Source: Blautia pseudococcoides (GTDB taxonomy: Bacteria > Bacillota > Clostridia > Lachnospirales > Lachnospiraceae). From it: a stretch of 64,000 nt of DNA. Shown piece by piece: positions 17,703-25,957 of this stretch; within the stretch, counting starts at the first letter, position 1; each line of letters starts with the position of its first letter. The stretch lies in NCBI RefSeq assembly GCF_001689125.2, contig NZ_CP015405.2, forward strand, positions 1,269,001 to 1,333,000, given 5' to 3'. Both the position numbers and the translations under genes were made by a program. Below the pieces are notes generated by a model. That model saw nothing but the letters and a program-made list of their open reading frames with translations, did not search any database and was not told the origin of the DNA.

Positions 17703-17737
17703 ACAATAGAAAGCACAAATCGAAAACTTTCTATTGT
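17703..17737. repeat. Short palindromic repeat, copy B
   Basis: ACAATAGAAAG and CTTTCTATTGT form a perfect 11-bp inverted repeat with a 13-base loop, 52 bases after the biotin carrier stop. It shares arm sequence with copies at 8139, 18928, 37013 and 62511. It has no T run, so it is not a classical terminator. Confidence 0.7.
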
Positions 17738-17766
17738 CACGAATACGAACAATGGGAGGTAATATA

Positions 17767-18924
17767 ATGTCTAACGTTACAGATACACTGTCTAACCTGC
17801 TCCAGCAGACAGCGTTTTTCAATCTGACATGGGGAAATTACCTTATGATTTTAGTTGCCTTTGTATTTCTTTTCCTGGCAATTAAAAAAGGATTTGAACC
17901 GCTTCTTCTGGTGCCGATTGCCTTCGGTATGCTGTTGGTTAATATCTATCCTGATATTATGGCACAGCCATACACGGATGCAGCAGGAATCGAGCACGCA
18001 GGTGGACTTCTTCACTATTTTTATCTGATGGATGAATGGAGTATTCTTCCGTCCCTGATCTTCATGGGTGTTGGTGCCATGACAGACTTTGGTCCGCTGA
18101 TCGCAAACCCCAAGAGCTTTCTTATGGGTGCAGCAGCACAGCTTGGTATCTATATGGCATACTTCCTGGCGATCTTTATGGGATTCAACGGAAAGGCAGC
18201 AGCAGCGATCTCCATTATCGGAGGTGCTGACGGCCCGACTTCCATCTTCCTGGCAGGTAAGCTTGGACAGACAGTCCTGATGGGACCTATTGCGGTGGCG
18301 GCATATTCCTATATGTCCCTGGTTCCGATCATCCAGCCGCCGATCATGAAACTTCTCACAACTGAGAAGGAAAGAAAAATTAAAATGGAACAGCTCCGTC
18401 CGGTTTCCAAACTGGAAAAAATCCTGTTCCCTATTATCATCACCGTTGTTGTTTGTCTGATCCTTCCTACAACAGCTCCGCTGGTTGGTATGTTAATGCT
18501 TGGTAACCTGTTCCGTGAATCAGGTGTTGTAAAACAGTTAAGCGAGACAGCGTCCAATGCCCTTATGTATATTGTAGTTATCTTACTGGGAACTTCCGTA
18601 GGTGCTTCCACAAGCGCTGAGGCATTCCTGAAACTGGATACTCTGAAAATCGTCGTTTTAGGTCTGGTTGCATTTGCAGTTGGTACTGCAGGCGGCGTGC
18701 TTCTCGGTAAGTTAATGTGCAAACTGTCCGGCGGCAAGATCAACCCGTTGATCGGTTCTGCCGGTGTATCTGCTGTTCCTATGGCAGCCCGTGTATCCCA
18801 GAAAGTTGGTGCTGAGGCAGACCCGACTAACTTCCTGCTGATGCATGCAATGGGCCCGAACGTTGCAGGTGTTATCGGTACTGCGGTAGCTGCTGGTACC
18901 TTCATGGCAATTTTCGGTGTTTAA
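17767..18924 (+). CDS. oadB: Sodium-pump decarboxylase beta subunit (OadB/MmdB family)
   Basis: An integral membrane protein of 385 aa that decarboxylates carboxybiotin and exports Na+. ATG 17767 follows GGGAGG with proper spacing; the frame opens upstream at 17734, before that site. Several hydrophobic segments are visible, beginning with NYLMILVAFVFLFLAI. The family signature GGADGPTSIF lies near residues 155-165 and contains the Asp implicated in Na+ and carboxybiotin handling. The C-terminus holds conserved GSAGVSAVPMAARVSQ and HAMGPNVAGVIGTA. It is flanked by palindromic copies B and C and is probably in the same operon as the biotin carrier. Confidence 0.93.
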   Translation: MSNVTDTLSNLLQQTAFFNLTWGNYLMILVAFVFLFLAIKKGFEPLLLVPIAFGMLLVNIYPDIMAQPYTDAAGIEHAGGLLHYFYLMDEWSILPSLIFMGVGAMTDFGPLIANPKSFLMGAAAQLGIYMAYFLAIFMGFNGKAAAAISIIGGADGPTSIFLAGKLGQTVLMGPIAVAAYSYMSLVPIIQPPIMKLLTTEKERKIKMEQLRPVSKLEKILFPIIITVVVCLILPTTAPLVGMLMLGNLFRESGVVKQLSETASNALMYIVVILLGTSVGASTSAEAFLKLDTLKIVVLGLVAFAVGTAGGVLLGKLMCKLSGGKINPLIGSAGVSAVPMAARVSQKVGAEADPTNFLLMHAMGPNVAGVIGTAVAAGTFMAIFGV

Positions 18925-18927
18925 TAT

Positions 18928-18947
18928 ATAGAAAGCAGACTTTCTAT
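18928..18947. repeat. Short palindromic repeat, copy C
   Basis: ATAGAAAG-CAGA-CTTTCTAT is a perfect 8-bp inverted repeat with a minimal loop, starting 3 bases after the oadB stop. TGTCATGAGT follows, matching the downstream context of copies D and E (TTATCATGAAT, TGTCATAAAT). Confidence 0.7.
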
Positions 18948-18994
18948 TGTCATGAGTTATATGGGTTGAAATAACATTTTAGGAGGAAAACAAG

Positions 18995-20407
18995 ATGGCA
19001 GAGGTAGTAAAAAAACCTATTAAGATCACTGAAACAATCTTACGTGATGCGCATCAGTCTCTGATCGCAACCAGAATGACCACAGAGCAGATGCTGCCGA
19101 TCGTAGATAAACTGGATAAAGTCGGTTACCATTCCGTAGAGTGCTGGGGTGGTGCCACCTTTGATGCATCCCTGCGTTTCTTAAAAGAAGATCCCTGGGA
19201 CAGACTGCGTAAATTCCGTGACGGCTTTAAAAATACAAAACTGCAGATGTTATTCCGTGGACAGAATATCCTGGGATACCGTCCTTACGCAGATGATGTG
19301 GTAGAGTATTTCGTACAGAAATCTATTGCAAACGGTATTGACATCATCCGTATCTTTGACTGTCTGAATGACCTGAGAAACCTGCAGACAGCCGTTAAAG
19401 CATCCAACAAAGAAAAAGGACATGCACAGGTTGCATTGTCTTATACCTTAGGAGATGCTTATACTATGGAATATTGGGTGGATATGGCCAAAAAAGTTGA
19501 GGATATGGGTGCAAATTCTATCTGTATCAAAGATATGGCCGGCCTGCTTGTGCCTTATAAAGCAACAGAGCTGGTAACAGCGCTGAAAGAGGCTGTTGAT
19601 ATTCCTATTCAGCTTCATACACACTACACATCAGGCGTGGCTTCCATGACCTATTTAAAAGCTGTAGAGGCAGGCGTGGATGTACTAGATACAGCAATGT
19701 CTCCCTTTGCCCTGGGAACATCCCAGCCGGCTACCGAGGTTATGGTTGAAACCTTTAAAGGAACACCTTACGACACAGGCTTTGACCAGAATCTTCTGGC
19801 AGAGATCGCTGACTATTTCCGTCCGATCCGTGATGAGGCACTGGAAAGCGGCCTGCTGAATCCCAAGAACCTGGGCGTTAATATTAAAACCCTGCTGTAT
19901 CAGGTACCGGGCGGTATGCTCTCCAACCTGACCAGCCAGTTGAAGGAACAGCACGCAGAAGATAAATTCTACGATGTTCTGGAAGAAGTGCCGAGAGTGC
20001 GTAAAGACCTGGGCGAGCCGCCTCTGGTTACCCCGTCCTCTCAGATCGTTGGTACACAGGCTGTGTTCAACGTGATCATGGGCGAGCGCTATAAAATGGT
20101 TACAAAAGAGACAAAGGACGTTCTCAGCGGAAAATACGGTGCTACGGTTAAACCGTTCGATTCTGAAGTACAGAAGAAGTGTATCGGTGATACAGAGCCG
20201 ATCACCTGCCGTCCGGCTGATTTGATCCCGGATGAACTGGATACTTTGAGAAGTGAAATGGCACAGTGGTCCGAACAGGAAGAGGACGTATTGTCTTATG
20301 CATTATTCCCGCAGGTGGCTACCGAGTTCTTCAAGTATAGAGAAGCACAGAAGACGAAGGTGGACCCGAAGGTTGCGGATACGGAGAATGGGGCTTATCC
20401 TGTTTGA
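18995..20407 (+). CDS. oadA: Oxaloacetate decarboxylase alpha / pyruvate carboxyltransferase subunit (OadA/PycB/5S type)
   Basis: A 470-aa cytoplasmic carboxyltransferase using pyruvate/oxaloacetate and carboxybiotin. The TIM barrel begins ITETILRDAHQSLIATRM, with the metal-binding Asp in RDAHQ. RIFDCLNDLRN, IKDMAGLL and the metal-ligand HTHYTSG segment follow. The barrel (about 1-300) is followed by the conserved carboxylase domain (about 315-460). The protein stops without the C-terminal biotin domain of enterobacterial OadA; the separate carrier at 17279 supplies it. AGGAGG precedes the ATG. Together with the MmdA-type subunit this gives the parts list of a 12S/5S/1.3S transcarboxylase plus a Na+ pump. 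Confidence 0.93.
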   Translation: MAEVVKKPIKITETILRDAHQSLIATRMTTEQMLPIVDKLDKVGYHSVECWGGATFDASLRFLKEDPWDRLRKFRDGFKNTKLQMLFRGQNILGYRPYADDVVEYFVQKSIANGIDIIRIFDCLNDLRNLQTAVKASNKEKGHAQVALSYTLGDAYTMEYWVDMAKKVEDMGANSICIKDMAGLLVPYKATELVTALKEAVDIPIQLHTHYTSGVASMTYLKAVEAGVDVLDTAMSPFALGTSQPATEVMVETFKGTPYDTGFDQNLLAEIADYFRPIRDEALESGLLNPKNLGVNIKTLLYQVPGGMLSNLTSQLKEQHAEDKFYDVLEEVPRVRKDLGEPPLVTPSSQIVGTQAVFNVIMGERYKMVTKETKDVLSGKYGATVKPFDSEVQKKCIGDTEPITCRPADLIPDELDTLRSEMAQWSEQEEDVLSYALFPQVATEFFKYREAQKTKVDPKVADTENGAYPV

Positions 20408-20424
20408 TGTTTTGAAAATGGAAG

Positions 20425-20470
20425 GGCGAAGGTGTCGTGATGAGCGGGGCCTTTGCCTTTTTCTTTTTTT
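20425..20470 (+). terminator. Terminator of the decarboxylase cluster
   Basis: GGCGAAGG (20425-20432) pairs with CCTTTGCC (20450-20457) with one G-T wobble, followed by TTTTTCTTTTTTT. Confidence 0.75.
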
Positions 20471-20999
20471 GGCAAGGGGGGACGTGTTCTTGGCTGTTCT
20501 ACGGTAGTTAAAGGAAAGTATTTGGAATTGTTTGAGGGTAAATGCTTTGTTATTTTTACGGCTGCTGTTCTGGGATGTGATTGCAAAAAAGGATGCTGCG
20601 CGAAGTGTGTTACTGGGCATGGAGTGAACAGTGAATATGTTGTTGCTGTTTGCAAGCCAATGTCCCGGGAGGTGCTTTGCGCAGAAGGATTCCGAGTTTG
20701 CCGCGCCAATTGCAATTCAACGTGTTGGGTCCTTGAAGGGCAGAACTGTGCATCGTGAAGCGTGTTACTGTGTAAGGGGTTACGTTTTTAGTATACTGTG
20801 AACAGTAACCCTATGCTTTTGTGGTGAATTGCCGGATGAAATTTTTTAGTGAAAAAATTCTGGATTTGTGTTATTATAACCCATGTGTGGGCGGAATTTG
20901 CCTATATGTTACGGAAGGCTGTCGTTATTTGGCCTTTTTAGGGGCTTGTGGAAGACAGCGATCAAATACCTTGGGGTATGTTTTGAAGAGAGGACAGAC
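20471..20999. other. Gene-free region before the RpiR regulator, with a palindrome
   Basis: No reading frame here has a ribosome site. A Cys-rich + frame (20453-20758) and a minus frame (20395-20715) are open by length only. GGGTTAC (20777-20783) and GTAACCC (20805-20811) form an inverted repeat enclosing ACTGTGAACAGT; this resembles the CTGAACAGTTAC repeats at 49.7 and 51.9 kb. TATAAC near 20874 could be a -10 for the regulator gene. Confidence 0.5.
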
Positions 21000-21923
21000 A
21001 TGGGTAATGCGGAGAATTTACTCAGTAAGATGAATAAGCAGTACCAGAGTTTCAGCAAGGGGCAGAAGAAACTGGCTGCTTATATTAATGATAATTATGA
21101 TAAGGCTGCTTTTCTGACGGCTGCTAAGCTGGGGGAGACGGTTGGGGTCAGTGAGTCCACGGTGGTGCGGTTTGCGATCTATCTGGGGTATAAGGGATAT
21201 CCGGAGTTTCAGAAAGCTTTGGAGGAATTGGTGAGGAATAAGCTGAATTCGATCCAGAGAATGGAAGTGACTTACGGCAGGGTTCCCCAGTCGGAGATTC
21301 TGGATACGGTGCTGCATTCAGATATTGATAAGATTAAACTGACCATGGAGCATATTGACCACGGGGCCTTTGAACTGGCTGTGGAGACTATTTTGAAGGC
21401 GAAGAGTATTTATATTGTTGGGATACGAAGCTGTGCTCCTCTGGCAAGTTTTCTGGGTTTTTATTTTAATCTTTTGTTTGATCATGTACATCTGATGCAT
21501 ACGAACAGCTCCAGCGAGCTGTTTGAGCAGATGATCCATATCAGTGGGGATGATGTTATTATCGGGATCAGTTTTCCCAGGTATTCCATGCGGACTTTGA
21601 AGGCGTTGGAATTTGCCAATAACAGAAACGCCAAGGTGATCACCCTGACTGACAGTATACATTCTCCTATGAATCTGTATTCTTCCTGTAATCTGATCGC
21701 CAGAAGTGACATGGCTTCTATTGTGGATTCCCTGGTGGCGCCTTTGAGTGTGATCAATGCCCTGGTGGTGGCACTTTGTATGCGGAAGCAGAAGGAAGTG
21801 GTGGCAACACTGGAGGATTTGGAGAAGATCTGGGATGAATATCAGGTCTATAATAATGACGAGATCAATGTGGCTGACGGACAGGATATTGAACTGAAAA
21901 ATCCGGGCGGCATGGAGGATTAG
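21000..21923 (+). CDS. RpiR/MurR-family transcriptional regulator (HTH + SIS)
   Basis: A 307-aa DNA-binding regulator. ATG 21000 follows GAGAGGA; the frame is open 39 codons further but without a ribosome site. Residues about 1-75 are the RpiR helix-turn-helix domain (AAKLGETVGVSESTVVRFAIYLG). Residues about 120-260 are a SIS sugar-phosphate-binding domain (SIYIVGIRSCAPLASFL, DVIIGISFPRYSMRTL). Such proteins sense phosphosugars. No sugar transport or catabolic genes are next to it, so its target is unknown; it may read into the following HI0933 gene, which begins 58 bases later. Confidence 0.9.
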   Translation: MGNAENLLSKMNKQYQSFSKGQKKLAAYINDNYDKAAFLTAAKLGETVGVSESTVVRFAIYLGYKGYPEFQKALEELVRNKLNSIQRMEVTYGRVPQSEILDTVLHSDIDKIKLTMEHIDHGAFELAVETILKAKSIYIVGIRSCAPLASFLGFYFNLLFDHVHLMHTNSSSELFEQMIHISGDDVIIGISFPRYSMRTLKALEFANNRNAKVITLTDSIHSPMNLYSSCNLIARSDMASIVDSLVAPLSVINALVVALCMRKQKEVVATLEDLEKIWDEYQVYNNDEINVADGQDIELKNPGGMED

Positions 21924-21981
21924 TGGCTGCGGACATGGGGTGAACCGTAAGGATCAGATTACGCGAATAAAGGAGCCTGCA

Positions 21982-23223
21982 ATGGCAAAAATAATCATTA
22001 TCGGCGGCGGGGCTGCCGGCATGTTTGCATCTGTGTTTCTGGCTGAGAAGGGCCACCAGGTGCATGTGTTTGAAAAAAATGAAAAATTGGGCAAGAAGCT
22101 TTTTATCACGGGAAAAGGGCGCTGTAATGTGACGAATGACTGTGACCCGGAGACGTTTTTTGAATCGGTTGTTTCCAATCCGAAATTTTTGTACAGCGCT
22201 TATTATGGGTGTACCAGCCAGGATGTGATGGAGTTTTTCTCCTCCACGGGTGTGGAGCTCAAAACAGAGAGGGGAAACCGGGTGTTCCCGGTATCTGACC
22301 ACTCTTCGGATGTGATCCGGGCATTGGAGCAGAGGATGCGTACAGCGGGTGTGAAGGTACATCTGCATACGGAGGTAAAGGAGCTGCTTCTGGAGGATGG
22401 CCGTGCGGCGGGAATCCGGCTGGCAGATGGAGCAGAGATTTCCGGAGATAAGGTGATGGTGGCCTGCGGAGGATTTTCTTATCAGGCCACAGGTTCCACT
22501 GGGGACGGCTACCGCTTGGCAAAAGAGGCGGGACATACGGTGACGGAGATTCTTCCGGCCCTGGTGCCTTTGGAGGTCAGGGAGGCGTATGTAAGCCGGA
22601 TGCAGGGACTGGCCCTTAAAAATGTGCGCTTTACCGTAAAGGATGGGAAGAAGGTGCTCTATGATGAGTTCGGAGAGCTTCTTTTTACACACTTTGGTAT
22701 TTCAGGGCCTTTGGTGCTGACTGCCAGCTCAAAGATAGCAAAAAGGTTAAAGAAAAAGGAACTGCAGGGATATATTGATGTGAAGGCAGCTCTTTCCAGG
22801 GAACAGCTGGATGGCAGGATCCTGCGGGATTTTGAGGAGAACAGGAACCGGCAGTTTAAGAACTCTGTGGGAGGTCTGTTCCCGGCGAAGATGGAGCCGG
22901 TCATGCTGGAGCTCTCCGGTATTCCTTTGGAGAAGAAGGTCAATGAGATAACCAGGGAGGAGAGGCAGCATTTCGTTTCTCTGATCAAGGAATTTCCCCT
23001 TACGATCGCCGGGGTCCGGGATTTTAAGGAGGCAATTATTACCCAGGGCGGTGTGAAGACCGGAGAGATCCAGCCCGGTACCATGGAGTCTAAAAAAGTC
23101 CAGGGCCTCTATTTTATCGGAGAAGTTCTGGATTTGGATGCGGTCACCGGTGGATTCAATCTGCAGATCGCCTGGGCTACGGCTTTCGCAGCGGCTTCGT
23201 CCATAAATGAGAGCAAAGAATAA
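21982..23223 (+). CDS. HI0933/BaiN-family FAD-dependent oxidoreductase
   Basis: A 413-aa flavoprotein starting at ATG 21982, behind AAAGGAG. The N-terminal Rossmann motif is IIIGGGAAGMFAS. The family hallmark GKGRCNVTN lies near residue 40. C-terminal segments FKEAIITQGGVKTGEI and GLYFIGEVLDLDAVTGGFNLQ are diagnostic of the HI0933-like group. Members have been linked to bile acid dehydroxylation (BaiN) and to unknown reductions, so the substrate cannot be assigned. It sits directly before cmk and ispH, a frequent order in clostridia as I recall it, suggesting a housekeeping role. Confidence 0.9.
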   Translation: MAKIIIIGGGAAGMFASVFLAEKGHQVHVFEKNEKLGKKLFITGKGRCNVTNDCDPETFFESVVSNPKFLYSAYYGCTSQDVMEFFSSTGVELKTERGNRVFPVSDHSSDVIRALEQRMRTAGVKVHLHTEVKELLLEDGRAAGIRLADGAEISGDKVMVACGGFSYQATGSTGDGYRLAKEAGHTVTEILPALVPLEVREAYVSRMQGLALKNVRFTVKDGKKVLYDEFGELLFTHFGISGPLVLTASSKIAKRLKKKELQGYIDVKAALSREQLDGRILRDFEENRNRQFKNSVGGLFPAKMEPVMLELSGIPLEKKVNEITREERQHFVSLIKEFPLTIAGVRDFKEAIITQGGVKTGEIQPGTMESKKVQGLYFIGEVLDLDAVTGGFNLQIAWATAFAAASSINESKE

Positions 23224-23247
23224 CGGTACAAAGGAGACAGAAACAAG

Positions 23248-23916
23248 ATGGCATTTAATATTGCGATTGACGGTCCGGCAGGTGCCGGAAAAAGTACCAT
23301 AGCCAAAGCGTTTGCACAGAGGCTTTCCTACATCTATGTGGATACAGGGGCCATGTACCGCGCTATGGCGCTTTATCTGCTGAGGGAAGGGATATCTGCC
23401 GAGGATGAGGGCGGGATAGAAGAAGCCTGTGAACGGGTGGATATCTCCCTTGTACATGAGGACGGTGTCCAGAAGGTACTTTTAAACGGTGAGGATGTAA
23501 GCAGCCTGATACGGAGCGAGGAGGTGGGCAATATGGCCTCCAAAAGCGCACAGAACGGCAAAGTCAGGGAGAAGCTGGTGGAGCTTCAGAGACAGCTTGC
23601 AGCCAGGACTGATGTGGTTATGGATGGCAGGGATATCGGTACCTGCGTGCTGCCGAAGGCAGATGTTAAAATATATCTCACAGCCAGTGTCCACACAAGG
23701 GCGGTCAGACGCTATAAGGAGTATCTGGATAAGGGTATGGAGGCAGATTTGGCCCGGATAGAGGAAGATATTGAGAAGCGGGATCATCAGGACATGAACC
23801 GGGAAATTTCGCCTTTGAAGAGGGCGGCGGATGCGGTTCTTCTGGATTCCTCTGATCTGACCATTGAGGAAGTCCTGGATACCATGATGGAGATCTGTAA
23901 GAATAAAAAAATCTGA
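23248..23916 (+). CDS. cmk: Cytidylate kinase
   Basis: Phosphorylates CMP/dCMP with ATP. The 222-aa protein has the P-loop GPAGAGKST at residues 8-16, the CMP-binding DTGAMYRA near 31, DGRDIGT near 125 and the lid region with arginines (RRYKEYLDKG). AAGGAGACAG precedes the ATG. It forms a tight unit with ispH (10-base gap) and the S1 protein, an order well known in clostridia. Confidence 0.97.
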   Translation: MAFNIAIDGPAGAGKSTIAKAFAQRLSYIYVDTGAMYRAMALYLLREGISAEDEGGIEEACERVDISLVHEDGVQKVLLNGEDVSSLIRSEEVGNMASKSAQNGKVREKLVELQRQLAARTDVVMDGRDIGTCVLPKADVKIYLTASVHTRAVRRYKEYLDKGMEADLARIEEDIEKRDHQDMNREISPLKRAADAVLLDSSDLTIEEVLDTMMEICKNKKI

Positions 23917-23926
23917 AGGAGCTGCG

Positions 23927-24778
23927 ATGGAAGTAAAGACAGCCAAAAGCGCCGGCTTCTGCTTCGGCGTGAAGCGGGCAGTGGAAAAAGTATATGAGGT
24001 TGCGGGAGAGAAACGATCCGGTGTATATACCTACGGTTCTATCATTCACAATGAGGAAGTGGTGGGAGATTTGGAAAAGAAAGGTGTATCGGTCCTGAAC
24101 AGCGAGGAGGAACTAAAGGCTCTTGCTGAAGGAACTGTCATCATCCGTTCCCACGGGGTGCCGAGGAGGATTTACGAGCTGCTCCGGGAAAAAGGACTGG
24201 ACTATGTGGATGTGACTTGTCCCTTCGTGCTGAAGATCCACAGGATCGTGGAGCGGGAAAGCCGTGCGGGACGCCATATTGTCATTATAGGAGATAAAGA
24301 CCATCCGGAGGTAGAGGGGACCCGGGGCTGGTGTGAAGGTCCCTCGACAGTCATCAAAACAAGGGAAGAGGCTGAAAAATTCCTGCGGGAAGGCCATGAA
24401 AATGTATGTATTGTCTCGCAGACGACATTTAATTACAAGAATTTTCAAGAACTAGTTGAAATTTTAGCCAAAAAGAGGTATGATAGACTTGTTTTAAATA
24501 CGATTTGCAATGCAACCAATGAGCGACAGGCAGAAGCGGCAGAGATTGCAAAGACAGTAGACGCCATGATTGTCATAGGAGGCAAACATAGCTCAAACAC
24601 CCAGAAGCTGTTTGAGATATGTAAAGGCGTATGTAAAAACACATACTATATACAGACACTTGCTGACTTGGATTCTGATAGTTTTCGATCCATTCAATGT
24701 GTAGGTATTACAGCAGGGGCTTCAACCCCAAATAAAATAATTGAGGAGGTTTCAAAACATGTCAGAATTAAGTTTTGA
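23927..24778 (+). CDS. ispH: 4-hydroxy-3-methylbut-2-enyl diphosphate reductase
   Basis: Last step of the MEP isoprenoid pathway, reducing HMBPP to IPP and DMAPP with a [4Fe-4S] cluster. The 283-aa protein has all three cluster cysteines: GFCFGV (Cys12), VTCPFV near 97 and TICNATNERQ near 190. Substrate-binding HG/HPE elements (SHGVP, DHPEVEG) and the Ser/Asn pair in GGKHSSNT are present. Many clostridia fuse this enzyme to ribosomal protein S1. Here the two are separate, but the last 20 bases overlap the S1 gene. Confidence 0.96.
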   Translation: MEVKTAKSAGFCFGVKRAVEKVYEVAGEKRSGVYTYGSIIHNEEVVGDLEKKGVSVLNSEEELKALAEGTVIIRSHGVPRRIYELLREKGLDYVDVTCPFVLKIHRIVERESRAGRHIVIIGDKDHPEVEGTRGWCEGPSTVIKTREEAEKFLREGHENVCIVSQTTFNYKNFQELVEILAKKRYDRLVLNTICNATNERQAEAAEIAKTVDAMIVIGGKHSSNTQKLFEICKGVCKNTYYIQTLADLDSDSFRSIQCVGITAGASTPNKIIEEVSKHVRIKF

Positions 24779-25853
24779 ACAGATGTTAGACGAATCATTT
24801 AAGACAATCAGAAATGGGGAGGTAGTCGAAGGTACTATCATCGGTGTTAAAGAAGATGAAATTATCCTGAACATTGGCTATAAAGCAGATGGTATCATCA
24901 CAAGAAACGAATATTCCAACGATTCTAATCTTGACCTGACTACTGTAGTTTCCGTAGGAGACACCATGGAGGCAAAGGTTCTGAAAGTCAACGACGGCGA
25001 AGGACAGGTTCTCTTGACATACAAGAGACTGGCAGCTGAGAAAGGCAACAAGAGACTGGAGGAAGCTTTTGAAAATAAAGAGGTCCTGACAGCAAAAGTA
25101 ACACAGGTTCTGGACGGCGGTTTAAGTGTTGTCTTAGATGAGGCAAGAGTGTTCATTCCGGCAAGTCTGGTATCCGATTCTTATGAAAAAGACCTGACAA
25201 AATATCAGGATCAGGAAATTGAATTCGTGATCACGGAATTCAACCCGAGAAGACGCCGTATCATCGGTGACCGCAAACAGCTTCTGATGGCTAAAAAAGC
25301 TGAAATGCAGAAAGAACTGTTCGAGAGGATCCATCCGGGTGATGTGGTTGAAGGAACGATCAAAAATGTAACGGATTTCGGTGCGTTCATTGATTTAGGC
25401 GGAGCTGACGGCCTGCTTCACATCTCTGAAATGTCCTGGGGCAGAGTGGAAAACCCGAAAAAGGTATTCAAAGCCGGTGGGCCGATCCGAGTGCTGATCA
25501 AAGATATCAATGGTGACAAGATTGCCCTGAGCCTGAAATTCGAGGATCAGAACCCATGGCTGGATGCAGCAGAGAAATACGCTGCAGGCAATGTGGTAGA
25601 AGGCAGAATCGCACGTATGACAGATTTCGGTGCATTCATTGAGCTGGAGCCGGGCGTAGATGCATTACTGCACGTATCCCAGATTTCCAGAGCACACGTG
25701 GACAAACCGTCTGACGTATTATCCGTAGGACAGGTAGTTACAGCTAAAGTTGTGGACTTCAACGGAGAAGAGAAAAAAATCAGCCTGAGCATGAAAGCTC
25801 TGGAGCCGGCTTCTGATGACAGAGATGAAGCAGGATATGATACAGAAGAATAA
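24759..25853 (+). CDS. rpsA: S1 RNA-binding domain protein (ribosomal protein S1-like)
   Basis: A 364-aa protein with four S1 OB-fold repeats at about residues 20-88, 107-170, 193-262 and 279-347. The last two are the most canonical (VTDFGAFIDLGGADGLLHIS and MTDFGAFIELEPGVDALLHVS). The start at ATG 24759 follows GAGGAGG in the ispH coding sequence. Enterobacterial S1 has six domains; four is usual for Firmicutes. A role in mRNA binding during translation is likely but S1 is less essential in low-GC Gram-positives. The acidic C-terminal tail (DDRDEAGYDTEE) is notable. Confidence 0.9.
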   Translation: MSELSFEQMLDESFKTIRNGEVVEGTIIGVKEDEIILNIGYKADGIITRNEYSNDSNLDLTTVVSVGDTMEAKVLKVNDGEGQVLLTYKRLAAEKGNKRLEEAFENKEVLTAKVTQVLDGGLSVVLDEARVFIPASLVSDSYEKDLTKYQDQEIEFVITEFNPRRRRIIGDRKQLLMAKKAEMQKELFERIHPGDVVEGTIKNVTDFGAFIDLGGADGLLHISEMSWGRVENPKKVFKAGGPIRVLIKDINGDKIALSLKFEDQNPWLDAAEKYAAGNVVEGRIARMTDFGAFIELEPGVDALLHVSQISRAHVDKPSDVLSVGQVVTAKVVDFNGEEKKISLSMKALEPASDDRDEAGYDTEE

Positions 25854-25910
25854 GAGATATGATTTCAGAATGGCGGAAGTGCTGTGCGCATGTTTTGTCC
25901 TGAGTCATAA

Positions 25911-25950
25911 AAGACCGGCAGCGAAGCAGATTCGCTGCCGGTCTTCTTTC
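25911..25950. terminator. Bidirectional terminator between S1 gene and YprB-like gene
   Basis: AAGACCGGCAGCGAA (25911-25925) and TTCGCTGCCGGTCTT (25931-25945) form a perfect 15-bp stem with a 5-base loop. T-rich sequence follows on the + side and an A-rich tract precedes it for the minus side, so it can end both convergent transcripts. Confidence 0.93.
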
Positions 25951-25957
25951 CCTTCTG

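Noticed and set aside
17705..17737. Intrinsic terminator between biotin carrier and oadB
   Set aside because: The hairpin is AT-rich with no T run and is a member of a repeated palindrome family; the two genes are functionally one unit.
20395..20715. Minus-strand frames of about 106 codons in the same gap
   Set aside because: No ribosome site or promoter, low-complexity composition; overlaps the terminator and the end of oadA. At most part of an intergenic repeat.
20453..20758. 101-codon + frame with 13 cysteines after the oadA terminator
   Set aside because: It begins with TTG inside the terminator T run and has no ribosome site; composition reflects TGT/TGC-rich intergenic DNA.
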